Assembly: GCA_963732635.1 (NCBI GenBank) | Contig: CAVTAL010000035.1 | Span: 861,244 to 925,243, forward strand | Reading direction: 5' to 3' | Origin: JAKFWF01 sp963732635 | Lineage (GTDB): Bacteria; Pseudomonadota; Alphaproteobacteria; Rhizobiales; Hyphomicrobiaceae | Length of the DNA: 64,000 nucleotides | Shown: one piece after another, positions 55,849-64,000 of the stretch | How positions within the stretch are numbered: the stretch's first letter is position 1 | Layout of the letters: each line of letters opens with the position of its first letter | The notes under the pieces: generated by a model | What the model was told of the DNA's origin: nothing | What the model saw: only the letters and a program-made list of their open reading frames with translations | Database searches by the model: none | Translations under genes and position numbers: made by a program

Positions 55849-56319
55849 TCAGGTCTTGGTGGCGGCGGCGATCTTGTCCATCATAAATTCAAGCGCCGTC
55901 AGCTCGTCCGGGCTGAGTGCCGCCAGCAGCGTCGCCTCCCGCGCGAGCGCCAGTGGCACGATCTCGCGGTAGAGCGCGCGGCCGGCCTTGGTCAACTCGA
56001 CCAGACGCCGTCGACGGTCGTCGGTCGATTCCGAGCGCCGGATGACGCCGCGTGCCTCCAGATTGCGCATGGCCCGGCTGACCTGCATTTTGTCGAGCGA
56101 GGTGATGTGCCCGATATCCGTGGCGGAGGCTTCGGTCGTGCCGCCAAGCACGGCCAGGACGCGCCATTCCTGACGCGTCAGGTCGAAGCGCTGGGCGTAA
56201 ACCTGTGCCACGGCCAGCGACACCTGCTCGGCCAGCACCGCCAGCCGATAGGGAAAATAGCTCTGTAGGTCGATGGTGACAGCAGTTCCCTCGTCTCCAC
56301 CGCTGGCTTTTTCCGGCAT
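55849..56319 (-). CDS. MarR family transcriptional regulator
   Basis: 156 aa winged-helix regulator. LTRQEWRVLAVLGGTTEASATDIGHITSLDKMQVSRAMRNLEARGVIRRSES is the MarR DNA-binding core. It is divergent from an operon with VOC, FAD monooxygenase, DUF2783 and GST genes. A likely MarR operator (TTGTAAC-GAAT-GTTACCAA) lies between them. Such regulators release DNA upon binding aromatic ligands. The gene is close to the CpxP-like gene on the same strand, but probably separate. Confidence 0.92.
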   Translation of the reverse strand: MPEKASGGDEGTAVTIDLQSYFPYRLAVLAEQVSLAVAQVYAQRFDLTRQEWRVLAVLGGTTEASATDIGHITSLDKMQVSRAMRNLEARGVIRRSESTDDRRRRLVELTKAGRALYREIVPLALAREATLLAALSPDELTALEFMMDKIAAATKT

Positions 56320-56333
56320 CGCTCGCTCCAGTC

Positions 56334-56347
56334 TTGATCCAAATCAA
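56334..56347. promoter_or_regulatory. Second perfect FNR/FixK box
   Basis: TTGAT CCAA ATCAA between the divergent marR and VOC genes is a perfect anaerobox. It could adjust either gene to oxygen supply. Confidence 0.5.
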
Positions 56348-56357
56348 CGCAATCAAA

Positions 56358-56376
56358 TTGTAACGAATGTTACCAA
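56358..56376. promoter_or_regulatory. Candidate MarR operator
   Basis: TTGTAAC GAAT GTTACCAA is an imperfect palindrome with a perfect GTAAC/GTTAC core. Such a site beside a marR gene is typically the autoregulatory operator. It lies 34 to 52 nt before the VOC start. Confidence 0.5.
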
Positions 56377-56409
56377 GCAGGCATTGAGTTCGATCAAGGG
56401 AGGGTACAG

Positions 56410-56952
56410 GTGCGCATCGACCAGATTCATCACGTCGCCTATCGCTGCAAGGACGCGAAGGAAACGGTGGAGTTCTATAAAACGGTACTGAACATGGATC
56501 TGCTCGGCGCCATTGCCGAGGACAAGGTGCCGTCGACCAAGGCGCCCGATCCCTACATGCATATTTTCCTCGATGCCGGCATGGGCAATATCCTGGCCTT
56601 CTTCGAGTTGCCGAATTCGCCGCCGATGGGCCGCGATCCCAACACGCCGGACTGGACGCAGCACATCGCCTTCCAGGTGAAGGATATGGACATGCTGCTC
56701 GAAGCCAAGGCGCGGGCCGAAGCGGCCGGGCTCGATGTCGTCGGGCCGACTGATCACTCAATTTTCAAGTCGATCTATTTCTGGGATCCGAGCGGGCATC
56801 GTCTTGAAGTCGCTGCCTGGACCACGACGCCCGAGCAACTGGCGCGCATGAAGGCGGTGTCGCTCGACATGGTCGAGGAATGGTCACGGACCAAGAAGCC
56901 ACCACGCCACAACGCGTGGCTGCACGAGAAGGAATTTTCCGGCAAGGCGTGA
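56410..56952 (+). CDS. VOC family protein (extradiol dioxygenase/glyoxalase-like)
   Basis: 180 aa from GTG 56410 with a GGGAGGG site. Candidate metal ligands are the His near the start (QIHHVAYRC), His in DWTQHIAFQV and Glu in GHRLEVAAW, matching the VOC metal triad. The fold is that of ring-cleaving dioxygenases and glyoxalases; with an FAD monooxygenase and a GST downstream, ring cleavage or isomer handling of an aromatic is plausible. It is the first gene of the MarR-controlled operon. Confidence 0.85.
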   Translation: MRIDQIHHVAYRCKDAKETVEFYKTVLNMDLLGAIAEDKVPSTKAPDPYMHIFLDAGMGNILAFFELPNSPPMGRDPNTPDWTQHIAFQVKDMDMLLEAKARAEAAGLDVVGPTDHSIFKSIYFWDPSGHRLEVAAWTTTPEQLARMKAVSLDMVEEWSRTKKPPRHNAWLHEKEFSGKA

Positions 56953-57013
56953 TATCCTCGGGCGATTGGTCGATGCGGTGGCGCACGACTGAAAGTGCCG
57001 TCGAAGGGCTGCC

Positions 57014-58627
57014 ATGCAGAAGACATACGCCTACCCGAAGTTCCCATATGTACAATCTGACGAGCAGGCGCATGGGCGCCTGGTGCGTCATCCGGTGGTG
57101 GTGGTCGGCGCCGGGCCGATCGGCCTGACGATGGCGCTCGACCTCGCCTGCCAGGGCCAGCGCGTCGTCGTGCTCGATGACAACAACACGGTGAGCATTG
57201 GCTCACGCGCCGTGTGTTACGCCAAGCGGCCGCTGGAAATCTGGGACCGGCTCGGTTGCGCGGCGGCAATGGTTGAACGCGGCATCAGTTGGAAGGTCGG
57301 CAAGGTCTTTTTCCGCGATCAGCTATCCTATCAGTTCGACCTGCTGCCCGAGGCCGATCACAAAATGCCGGCCATGATCAATCTCCAGCAGTATTACCTC
57401 GAGGAGATGCTGATCGCACGCTGTGCGGCGACCGGTCTCGTCGACCTGCGCTGGAAGCACAAGGTGGTGGGTCTGGTCCAGAATAGCGATCACGCTCTAC
57501 TTGATGTCGAGACGCCCGATGGCCGATTTGTCATCGAGGCCTCGTGGCTGATCGCCTGCGACGGCGCCAACTCGGATGTCCGCCGGATGGTCGGCGCCGA
57601 GTTCACCGGTCAGTTCTTCCAGGATCGCTTCCTGATCGCAGATGTAGTGATGAAGGATGCGAACTTTCCGACCGAGCGCTGGTTCTGGTTCGACCCGCCG
57701 TTCCATCCGGGCCAGTCGGTGTTGCTGCATAAGCAATCCGACAACGTCTGGCGCATCGACTTCCAGCTCGGCTGGGATGCCGATCCGGAAGCTGAGAAGA
57801 AGCCGGAAAAAGTGATCCCACGCATTCGCGCCATGCTCGGCGAAGAGGTCGAGTTCGAGCTTGAATGGGTGTCGATCTATCAGTTCGCCTGCCGGCGGAT
57901 CGACAAGCTGCGACATGGGCGGGTGCTATTCGCCGGCGACGCGGCGCATCAGGTGTCGCCGTTCGGTGCGCGCGGTGCAAATACCGGCGTGCAAGATGCT
58001 GACAATCTCGCCTGGAAACTGGCGCTGGTCATCACTGGGAAAGCGCCGGCTGCGCTGCTCGACAGCTACGACGCCGAGCGCGCGTTTGCCGCCGACGACA
58101 ATCTGCTTGCCTCGACGCGCTCGACCGATTTCATAACGCCGAAGAACGCGGCCAGCCGAATTTATCGCGATGCCGTGCTGGACCTTGCCCGCGCGCACTC
58201 TTTCGCCCGGCCGCTGGTCAATAGTGGGCGACTATCGACGCCGACCCCCTATCGCAACTCGCAACTCAATACGCCCGACATTGATGACTTCGAGGGTGGT
58301 GTCGCGCCGGGCACCAATGCGCCCGATGCGCCGATCGAACGCGATGGGCAAGCCGCGTGGTTGCTGAATGCCATCGGTGGTGAATTCACGTTGCTGACGT
58401 TTGGTTCGCCAACCAGCAAGCGCGAAGTCGCCCATGGTGGCATAGCAGTGAAGATCCTGGCGGTTGGGCGCGATATCAGTGACAGCCGGGGGCTGCTAGC
58501 CGAGCGTTATGCGGCGCGGCCCGGCACAACGTATCTGTTTCGGCCCGACCAGCACGTTGCGGCGCGCTGGCGCGAATTCGACGAGGTAAGGATCGGCGCG
58601 GCACTGTCGCGAGCAATCGGAGCCTGA
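57014..58627 (+). CDS. FAD-dependent aromatic monooxygenase (PheA/MhpA class)
   Basis: 537 aa. FAD-binding motif VVVVGAGPIGLTMALDLACQ at about residues 28-47, LIACDGANSDVRRM (DG motif) and VLFAGDAAHQVSPFGARGAN (GD motif) place it in the group A flavin monooxygenases. A thioredoxin-like C-terminal domain is expected for this size. It probably hydroxylates a phenolic compound. It is followed immediately by the DUF2783 gene (5 nt gap), a common pair. Confidence 0.9.
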   Translation: MQKTYAYPKFPYVQSDEQAHGRLVRHPVVVVGAGPIGLTMALDLACQGQRVVVLDDNNTVSIGSRAVCYAKRPLEIWDRLGCAAAMVERGISWKVGKVFFRDQLSYQFDLLPEADHKMPAMINLQQYYLEEMLIARCAATGLVDLRWKHKVVGLVQNSDHALLDVETPDGRFVIEASWLIACDGANSDVRRMVGAEFTGQFFQDRFLIADVVMKDANFPTERWFWFDPPFHPGQSVLLHKQSDNVWRIDFQLGWDADPEAEKKPEKVIPRIRAMLGEEVEFELEWVSIYQFACRRIDKLRHGRVLFAGDAAHQVSPFGARGANTGVQDADNLAWKLALVITGKAPAALLDSYDAERAFAADDNLLASTRSTDFITPKNAASRIYRDAVLDLARAHSFARPLVNSGRLSTPTPYRNSQLNTPDIDDFEGGVAPGTNAPDAPIERDGQAAWLLNAIGGEFTLLTFGSPTSKREVAHGGIAVKILAVGRDISDSRGLLAERYAARPGTTYLFRPDQHVAARWREFDEVRIGAALSRAIGA

Positions 58628-58632
58628 TCAGA

Positions 58633-58833
58633 ATGCAACTCATCACCACGCCCAACATCACCGATGCCGACGGCTTCTACGAGGAGTTGATCGGTAGCCA
58701 GCGGGAACTGACCGAACCGGACGCGGTGGCGATGAACGCCCGCCTCGTGCTGCTGCTCGCCAATCACATCGGCAACCGCGCGGTGTTGCGCGAAGCGATC
58801 AGGCTGGCGCGGAAATTACCTGCTGACCGGTGA
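58633..58833 (+). CDS. DUF2783 family protein
   Basis: 66 aa, starting QLITTPNITDADGFYEELIG and continuing AVAMNARLVLLLANHIGN, which is the DUF2783 pattern. It typically follows FAD monooxygenase genes, perhaps as an accessory or structural subunit. No catalytic residue is evident. Confidence 0.88.
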   Translation: MQLITTPNITDADGFYEELIGSQRELTEPDAVAMNARLVLLLANHIGNRAVLREAIRLARKLPADR

Positions 58834-58928
58834 TGTGTGTCCGCTATAGTGCCGTCGACTTAGCGCGCGCGGCACGCCACCTGCGCGCGTGCGGACGCAA
58901 AAAAATTACGGAAACTCCAGGAGACTCC

Positions 58929-59534
58929 ATGAAAATCTTCTACTCGCCGACCTCGCCCTATGTCCGCAAGGTAATGGTATGCGCGCACGAACTCGGACTC
59001 GCCGACAAAATCGAAAAGCTTAGCTGCGCGGCCAGCCCGATCAACCGCGACAAGAACATTCTCGCACAAAATCCGCTGGGACAAGTGCCGACACTGATCA
59101 CCGACGAAGGCCAGATGCTGGCCGATAGTCGCGTCATCTGCGAGTACCTTGATCACATCGGGGGCAACAAGCTATTCCCGCGCACTTCGGCGCGTTGGCA
59201 GGCGATCGTCGATCAGGCCATGGCGGACGGTATTCTCGGCGCCGCCTTGCTCGCCCGCTACGAAACCGCTCTGCGGCCGGGCGATAAGCTCTGGGCCGAT
59301 TGGCTCAACGGCCAGATGGACAAGATCAACACCACTTTGGCGGCACTCGAAGCAGCGGTGCCGAAGTTCGCCGACCGCGTCGACATCGGCACCATCAGCT
59401 ATGCCTGCGCGCTAAGCTACCTCGATCTGCGATTCCCGACCTTCGACTGGCGCGGCGCCAATCCGAAAGCGGCCGCCTGGTACAAGGCGTTCGAGACCCG
59501 GCCGTCGATGGTCGCGACGAAGCTCGTCGGTTGA
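58929..59534 (+). CDS. Glutathione S-transferase family protein
   Basis: 201 aa from ATG 58929 (AGGAG site). The thioredoxin-like N-terminus KIFYSPTSPYVRKVMVCAHELGL, with a candidate active-site Ser, and QNPLGQVPTLITDEGQMLADSRVICEYLD are typical. The C-terminal helical domain follows. In this operon it may isomerise or detoxify a reactive aromatic intermediate, for example like maleylpyruvate isomerases. Confidence 0.9.
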   Translation: MKIFYSPTSPYVRKVMVCAHELGLADKIEKLSCAASPINRDKNILAQNPLGQVPTLITDEGQMLADSRVICEYLDHIGGNKLFPRTSARWQAIVDQAMADGILGAALLARYETALRPGDKLWADWLNGQMDKINTTLAALEAAVPKFADRVDIGTISYACALSYLDLRFPTFDWRGANPKAAAWYKAFETRPSMVATKLVG

Positions 59535-59563
59535 GATGGCGGGCGGTGCTTGGCACCGATGCC

Positions 59564-59662
59564 GTAGGTTGGGTTAGGACGCCCTTGCGTCCGTAACCCA
59601 ACATCTTTGACCACCCGTGGATTGTTGGGTTACGCGCCAAAAATGACGCTAACCCAACCTAC
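59564..59662. repeat. Double-hairpin palindromic repeat (REPIN-like), copy 3
   Basis: 99 bases bounded by GTAGGTTGGGTTA and TAACCCAACCTAC, same structure as the element at 41279-41380 but in opposite orientation. The left hairpin has GGACGC/GCGTCC arms; the right ends less perfectly (GCGCCAAAAATGACGC). It lies after the GST gene and before the end of the RND pump gene. Confidence 0.75.
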
Positions 59663-59691
59663 GCCCATCCGCAGATGTCCGCACACAGCCC

Positions 59692-62600
59692 TCAGCCCGG
59701 CACTGCTAGTACAGTCACGCCGGGCTGAAACGCTGCGCCATCTGCCGTTTCCGTCGGCGGTTTGATCCGGAACCAGGTGACGTAGAGCGCCGGCAGGAAG
59801 ACCAGCGTCAGCAGCGTGGCGACGGCGAGGCCGCCCATCACAGCGTAGGCCATCGGCCCCCAGAATACCGTCGGCGCGATCGGGATCATGCCGAGTATCG
59901 CCGCCGCCGCCGTGAGCAGGATCGGCCGCAGCCGATGCTCGGTGGCGGCGATCACCGCATCCCATGGCGCCATGCCGCCTGAGATCTCGTGCTCGACTTG
60001 ATCGATCAGGATCACTGAATTGCGGATCACCATGCCGATCAGCGAGATGATGCCGAGAATGGCGACGAAGCCCATCGGCGCCCGCGAAATCAGCAGCGCG
60101 GCGGCGACACCGATCAACGCTAGCGGCGCGGTGAGCAGGACGAGCCCCAGCCGCTGAAAGCTCATCAGCTGCACCATCAGGATTGAAGCCATCAACAGCA
60201 TCATCAGCGGGAACACCTCGAAGATGCTGTTCTCAGCCTTGGCGCTGTCCTCGATGGCGCCACCGGTGACGACGGCGTAGCCGGGTGGCAGCTTGGCGCG
60301 GAAGGCCGAGATCGCGGTGTCCAGTTGTTTGACGATCGTCGTCGCCTCGACGCCAGGGACGACGTCGGCCTGCACCGTGACGGTTGGCAGGCGTTGGCGC
60401 CGCCAGATCAACGGTGGTTCGAGCACGTAGGACAGCGTCGCGATCTGCGCCAGCGGCACGGCGCGACCAGCGGTCGTCTCGAACCGCAGGTTGCGCAGGG
60501 TTTCGAGCTTGGCGCGTTCCTCCGGCACGGCGCGGGCGACGATATCGATCAGGAAAGTGGCTTCACGTAGCTGGGTGATGGTCGAGCCTGACAACACCGA
60601 ATTGATGTTGTTGGCCAGTTGCTGTGAGGAGATGCCGAGGGCGCGAGCGCGATCCTGGTCGACCTCGACCTTGATCGCCTTGGCCGGCTCGTTCCAGTCG
60701 TAGTTGATGTTGCGCGTGCTGCGGTTTTCGCCGATCACCTGTGCGAAGGCCTGCGCCAGTTCGCGCGTGCGGTTGGCATCGGGACCGCTGACGCGGAATT
60801 TGAGCGGCCAGCCGACCGGTGGTCCAAGTTCCAGTGGGCTGACGCGGGCCATCACGTCGTCGAAGCCGGTCGCGAGCGCCTTCTCCAGCCGGGCCCGAAC
60901 CGCGGGGCGCTGTTTGAAGCCCTTGGTCACCACCACGGCCTGCGCGAAGAAATCGTTGGCGAGTTGCGCGTCGAGCGGCAGATAGAAGCGGATCGCGCCT
61001 TGTCCGACATAGAAGCTCCAATACTCGATGTCGGGATCGGCTTTCAGGAATTTCTCGACCCGGTCGACGGTGGCCTGCGTGGCTTTCAGCGAAGCGTTCT
61101 GCGGCAGCGTCAGGTTGACCAGTAGTTCAGGCCGATCGGAGGCCGGGAAGAACTGCTGCTGCACGAAGCCCATGCCGACGAGAGAGAGCACGAACAATCC
61201 AGCGGTGGCGGCGAGTACCAGAAATTTGCGACGCAGGGCCCAGTCGAGGGTACGATGGAACCACTGCGAGAACGACGATTTGCCATGGCCGTCATGCTTC
61301 GCCATCGTATCTGGCAGGATGTAGACACCGGTTAGCGGCGTGAACAGTACCGCAACCACCCACGACGCCAGCAGCGCGATCGCAACCACCACGAACATCG
61401 TGAAGCAGTATTCGCCGGCGCTGCTCTGGGCGAAGCCAACAGGCACGAAGCCCGCGACCGTCACCAGCGTGCCGGTCAACATCGGGAATGCCGTCGAGGT
61501 GTAGGCGTAGGTCGCGGCGGTAACCTTGTCGGCACCCTGCTCAAGCTTGGTCATCATCATCTCGACCGCGATCATGGCGTCGTCGACCAGCAGGCCGAGA
61601 GCAATGATCAATGCGCCCAGCGAAATGCGCTGCAGCGAAATGCCGAGCAGGTACATGGCGACGAAGGTGATCGCCAGCACCAGCGGAATGGCGACCGCAA
61701 CGACGATGCCCGGTCGCCAGCCGAGGGCAATGAAGCTCACACCGAGGACAATGAAAATCGCTTCCCACAAGGTCTTGGTGAACTCGCCGACCGCCTCTTT
61801 CACCACGTGCGGTTGATCGGCGACGAGATTGACATCGATGCCTATAGGCAAGGTGCCGATCAACTGCGCGACGCGTCCCTTGATGTTGCGGCCGAGTGCT
61901 TCGGCGTCGCCGTTCTTCGCCATCGATATCGCAAGCCCGATTGCCGGTTCGCCCTTGTAGCGAAACATCGGCTGCGGCGGATCGATGTAGTTGCGCCGGA
62001 CCTTGGCGATGTCGCTCAGGCGGAAGAAGCGGTTGCCATGCTTGAAGTTCACAGCGTTGAGGCTGTCCACTGACACGAATTCCCCGGACACACGGATGGC
62101 GATGCGCTCGCCGCCGGCATCGACGACGCCGGATGGCGCAATCGCGTTTTGTGCCTGCAGTGTCTGGGCGAGCGCATTGATGTCGAGGCCGAGTGCCGCG
62201 AGCTGCTGGGTGGAGAATTCGAGGAAGATCTTCTCGTCCTGGGTGCCGACCAGATCGACCTTGGCGACATCGGGCACGCGCAGCAGTTCCGCCCGGGCAC
62301 GGTCGACATGGTCGCGCAGTTCGCGATGGGAAAAGCCGTCGGCGGTGAAGGCATAAATAATGGCGTAGGTGTCGCCGAACTCGTCGTTGAAGAATGGTCC
62401 TTGGACGCCGGAGGGCAATTGCCCCTTTATATCGCCGACCTTTTTTCGCACTTGGTACCACAGGTCCGGCACTTCGGACGCGCGCACGCTGTCCTTGAGA
62501 TTGACGAACACCACGGATTCACCGGGCTTGGTGTAGCTGCGCACGTAGTCGAGGCCCGGTACTTCCTCGAGCTTCTTTTCGATCCGGTCAGTCACCTGCT

Positions 62601-62790
62601 GCACGGTGTCGGTGGCATTGGCGCCCGGCCACAGCGTCTTGATCACCATGGTCTTGATGGTGAACGGTGGATCTTCCTCGCGGCCGAGCCGGCCGTAGGC
62701 GTAGAAACCGGCAATGGCTGAAACCAGCATCAGATAGACGACGAGGCTCTTGTGCTTCAGCGCCCACGCCGAAAGATTGAACCCGGTCAT
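59692..62790 (-). CDS. RND efflux pump inner-membrane transporter
   Basis: About 1032 aa from ATG 62790. GFNLSAWALKHKSLVVYLM is the first span. The proton-relay region LGALIIALGLLVDDAMIAVEMM contains the conserved Asp pair. The large periplasmic loops and twelve spans fit the HME/HAE RND family. In this sequence the frame is continuous with the adaptor gene upstream, giving a 1393-codon open frame (59692-63873). That joins them only because of an extra A at 62818-62820. The adaptor otherwise ends with ATGA overlapping this start. Confidence 0.92.
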   Translation of the reverse strand: MTGFNLSAWALKHKSLVVYLMLVSAIAGFYAYGRLGREEDPPFTIKTMVIKTLWPGANATDTVQQVTDRIEKKLEEVPGLDYVRSYTKPGESVVFVNLKDSVRASEVPDLWYQVRKKVGDIKGQLPSGVQGPFFNDEFGDTYAIIYAFTADGFSHRELRDHVDRARAELLRVPDVAKVDLVGTQDEKIFLEFSTQQLAALGLDINALAQTLQAQNAIAPSGVVDAGGERIAIRVSGEFVSVDSLNAVNFKHGNRFFRLSDIAKVRRNYIDPPQPMFRYKGEPAIGLAISMAKNGDAEALGRNIKGRVAQLIGTLPIGIDVNLVADQPHVVKEAVGEFTKTLWEAIFIVLGVSFIALGWRPGIVVAVAIPLVLAITFVAMYLLGISLQRISLGALIIALGLLVDDAMIAVEMMMTKLEQGADKVTAATYAYTSTAFPMLTGTLVTVAGFVPVGFAQSSAGEYCFTMFVVVAIALLASWVVAVLFTPLTGVYILPDTMAKHDGHGKSSFSQWFHRTLDWALRRKFLVLAATAGLFVLSLVGMGFVQQQFFPASDRPELLVNLTLPQNASLKATQATVDRVEKFLKADPDIEYWSFYVGQGAIRFYLPLDAQLANDFFAQAVVVTKGFKQRPAVRARLEKALATGFDDVMARVSPLELGPPVGWPLKFRVSGPDANRTRELAQAFAQVIGENRSTRNINYDWNEPAKAIKVEVDQDRARALGISSQQLANNINSVLSGSTITQLREATFLIDIVARAVPEERAKLETLRNLRFETTAGRAVPLAQIATLSYVLEPPLIWRRQRLPTVTVQADVVPGVEATTIVKQLDTAISAFRAKLPPGYAVVTGGAIEDSAKAENSIFEVFPLMMLLMASILMVQLMSFQRLGLVLLTAPLALIGVAAALLISRAPMGFVAILGIISLIGMVIRNSVILIDQVEHEISGGMAPWDAVIAATEHRLRPILLTAAAAILGMIPIAPTVFWGPMAYAVMGGLAVATLLTLVFLPALYVTWFRIKPPTETADGAAFQPGVTVLAVPG

Positions 62791-63873
62791 TGCGCGGCCC
62801 CCTCGGCCAGGCGGACCTTTCTGGCCCTCGCGCAGGCGATTGACCCCGGCGGTGACGACAACATCGCCTTTGGCGAGGCCCTCGCTGATCACGACGCGAT
62901 CGGTTTCGTAGCGCGCAACGGCCACTGGCTTCAGAGTGACCGAGCCGGTCGCCGCCTGATAGACCCAGACTGCTGGCTTGCCGGCCTTGTCGAACAGGGC
63001 ACTGCCCGGCACCACCACCACCGGCGCGGTGGTGGCCTTGAGCCGACCCATTACGCTCGAGCCAAAGCGCATCTGCTCAGGCGGGTTTTTCAACGCAACC
63101 TTGACTTGATAGGTGCGCGTCGCCTGGTCGGCGACCGGCGAGATTTCGCGGACAATGCCGTCGACCAAGATGTTGGGATTGGAGAGCAGCGAGACGATGA
63201 TCTCTGGTCGGTCGCCTTCCGGCCGGCCACGGAACGCACTTTCGGCGATGGCGAACACGGCGTCCTTGTCGTCCGGTTGCGCCAGTCGGACGATCATCTG
63301 CCCAATGTTGACGACTTGACCCGGCTCGGCACCGATCGCGGTTACGATACCGTCGAACTCGGCATGTAGTTCCGAATAGCCGAGCTGGTCCTTCGCGAGC
63401 GCCAGTGCGGCCTTGGCGGAATCAAGTTTAGCCTCACCCGAGCGCAGGTTTTTCATGGCAGCATCGTAGTTGGCGCGTGTTGTGGCGCCCGTTGAAAGCA
63501 GCTGCCGCAGTCGGCCCTCGGCGCCCTGGGCTTCAGTCAGCACAGCGGCGGCGGCGGTAACGTCGGCCTCGGCCGAGCGCAACTTGTTCTGATAGTCCTG
63601 CTCGTCCAGCCGGGCGAGTAGATCGCCTTTCTTGACCACGACGCCAATATCGACCTCGCGCGAGACGACCTTGCCGGAGATCCGGAAGCCGAGGTCGCTT
63701 TCCTGTCGAGCCTTGATTTCGCCGACGGCCTGCCGGTCATCGTCGATTGACTTGGGATCGACCACAAGCGTGCGGACGGGGCGGATCTCGGCGGCTTTGG
63801 GTGCCTCCTGGCCACAGCCGGAGAGCATGCCGAGCGCGATACAACATGAGATGGATGCGAAAATTCGTGTCAT
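62787..63873 (-). CDS. RND efflux periplasmic adaptor (membrane fusion) lipoprotein, apparent +1 frameshift at its end
   Basis: About 361 aa after correction. A lipobox LSGC (residues 17-20) anchors it to the membrane; the barrel-hairpin and beta domains follow (LGFRISGKVVSREVDIGVVVKKGDLLARLD, EFDGIVTAIGAEPGQVVNIG). The C-terminus should read EGQKVRLAEGAAQ-stop, but an extra A in AAA at 62818-62820 shifts the frame and runs it into the pump. The pair would form a drug or organic solvent exporter with a TolC-like outer protein not seen here. ATG 63873 is the start. Confidence 0.9.
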
Positions 63874-63959
63874 GACAAATGCCGATCCATTGCTACTGGC
63901 AGGAAATTCGCAGTGAAATCATACTAGCGAGATCGGATAATCTCAAGAAGGGGCTAGGC

Positions 63960-64000
63960 TCACTCGTCCTGGCCGAACAATCGCTCGATCGGGTAGTGAG
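63960..64000 (-). CDS. Possible C-terminal end of a gene running off the right edge
   Basis: The minus strand reads HYPIERLFGQDE followed by TGA at 63962-63960. Twelve codons are too few to identify a family. It lies upstream of the RND adaptor on the same strand, so a regulator of that pump is one possibility. Confidence 0.3.
   Translation of the reverse strand, partial: HYPIERLFGQDE

Noticed and set aside
59692..63873. An apparent single 1393-residue adaptor-pump fusion protein
   Set aside because: The extra A at 62818-62820 is the only reason the frames join; removing it gives the usual adaptor ending with ATGA overlap to the pump start.

Overview
The window is high-GC chromosomal DNA from an alphaproteobacterium, most likely a soil-type member of the Hyphomicrobiales (Bradyrhizobium/Xanthobacteraceae-like). 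The evidence is a PutA without the N-terminal ribbon-helix-helix domain, a PhrB-type photolyase paired with DUF2256, a flavin monooxygenase paired with DUF2783, FixK/FNR-type TTGAT-N4-ATCAA boxes, and a dominance of ABC importers and small-molecule catabolic genes. No plasmid, phage or CRISPR signal was seen.

Layout. 1-8 kb: a divergent old-yellow-enzyme gene (cut by the left edge), a spermidine/putrescine-type ABC importer operon ending in a convincing creatinase, then RidA and DUF1028 genes on the other strand. 8-14 kb: a Band 7 membrane protein, a secreted matrixin-like protease, a graveyard with an IS transposase remnant and a DUF6544-like remnant, a P-type cation ATPase behind a perfect FNR/FixK box, and tRNA-Ser(CGA). 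14-17.5 kb: a metal-dependent amidohydrolase followed by a lone ABC permease, an ABM-like protein and a DUF2189 membrane protein. 17.6-22 kb: PutA divergent from a proline-racemase-family gene. 22-28 kb: a 2H phosphoesterase, a CBS-CBS-BON protein, the divergent sulfoacetaldehyde pair sauS/xsc and a ureohydrolase. 28-36.5 kb: pobA, an aldehyde dehydrogenase, folD with DUF167 and YggT genes, tRNA-Ala(CGC), tRNA-Arg(CCG), an ArsR regulator, a lipase-like hydrolase and a class III aminotransferase. 36.6-41.3 kb: a complete branched-chain amino acid type importer (livKHMGF). 41.4-52.8 kb: MBL hydrolase, MATE pump, DEAD-box helicase, TauE exporter, acyl-CoA dehydrogenase, an HWE/HisKA_2-type kinase, photolyase with DUF2256, and a pirin. 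52.8-55.8 kb: a CpxP-like protein, response regulator and histidine kinase operon split by a 291-bp MITE. 55.8-59.5 kb: a MarR-controlled aromatic-type operon (VOC, FAD monooxygenase, DUF2783, GST). 59.7-63.9 kb: an RND efflux pump and its adaptor.

Together these describe a scavenger of nitrogenous and sulfonated small molecules: creatine, proline/hydroxyproline, sulfoacetaldehyde, guanidino compounds and 4-hydroxybenzoate, with importers beside the enzymes.

Three larger-scale observations stand out. First, five conserved genes carry a single extra base, mostly inside a short homopolymer (proline racemase family, xsc, ureohydrolase, livH and the RND adaptor). The last creates a false adaptor-pump fusion. 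This looks like sequencing or assembly error rather than decay. Second, three copies of a palindromic GTAGGTTGGGTTA repeat occur, two of them as about 100-bp double hairpins resembling REPINs. Third, a MITE has inserted exactly at the TAATG stop/start overlap of a two-component operon, with a TTA target duplication.
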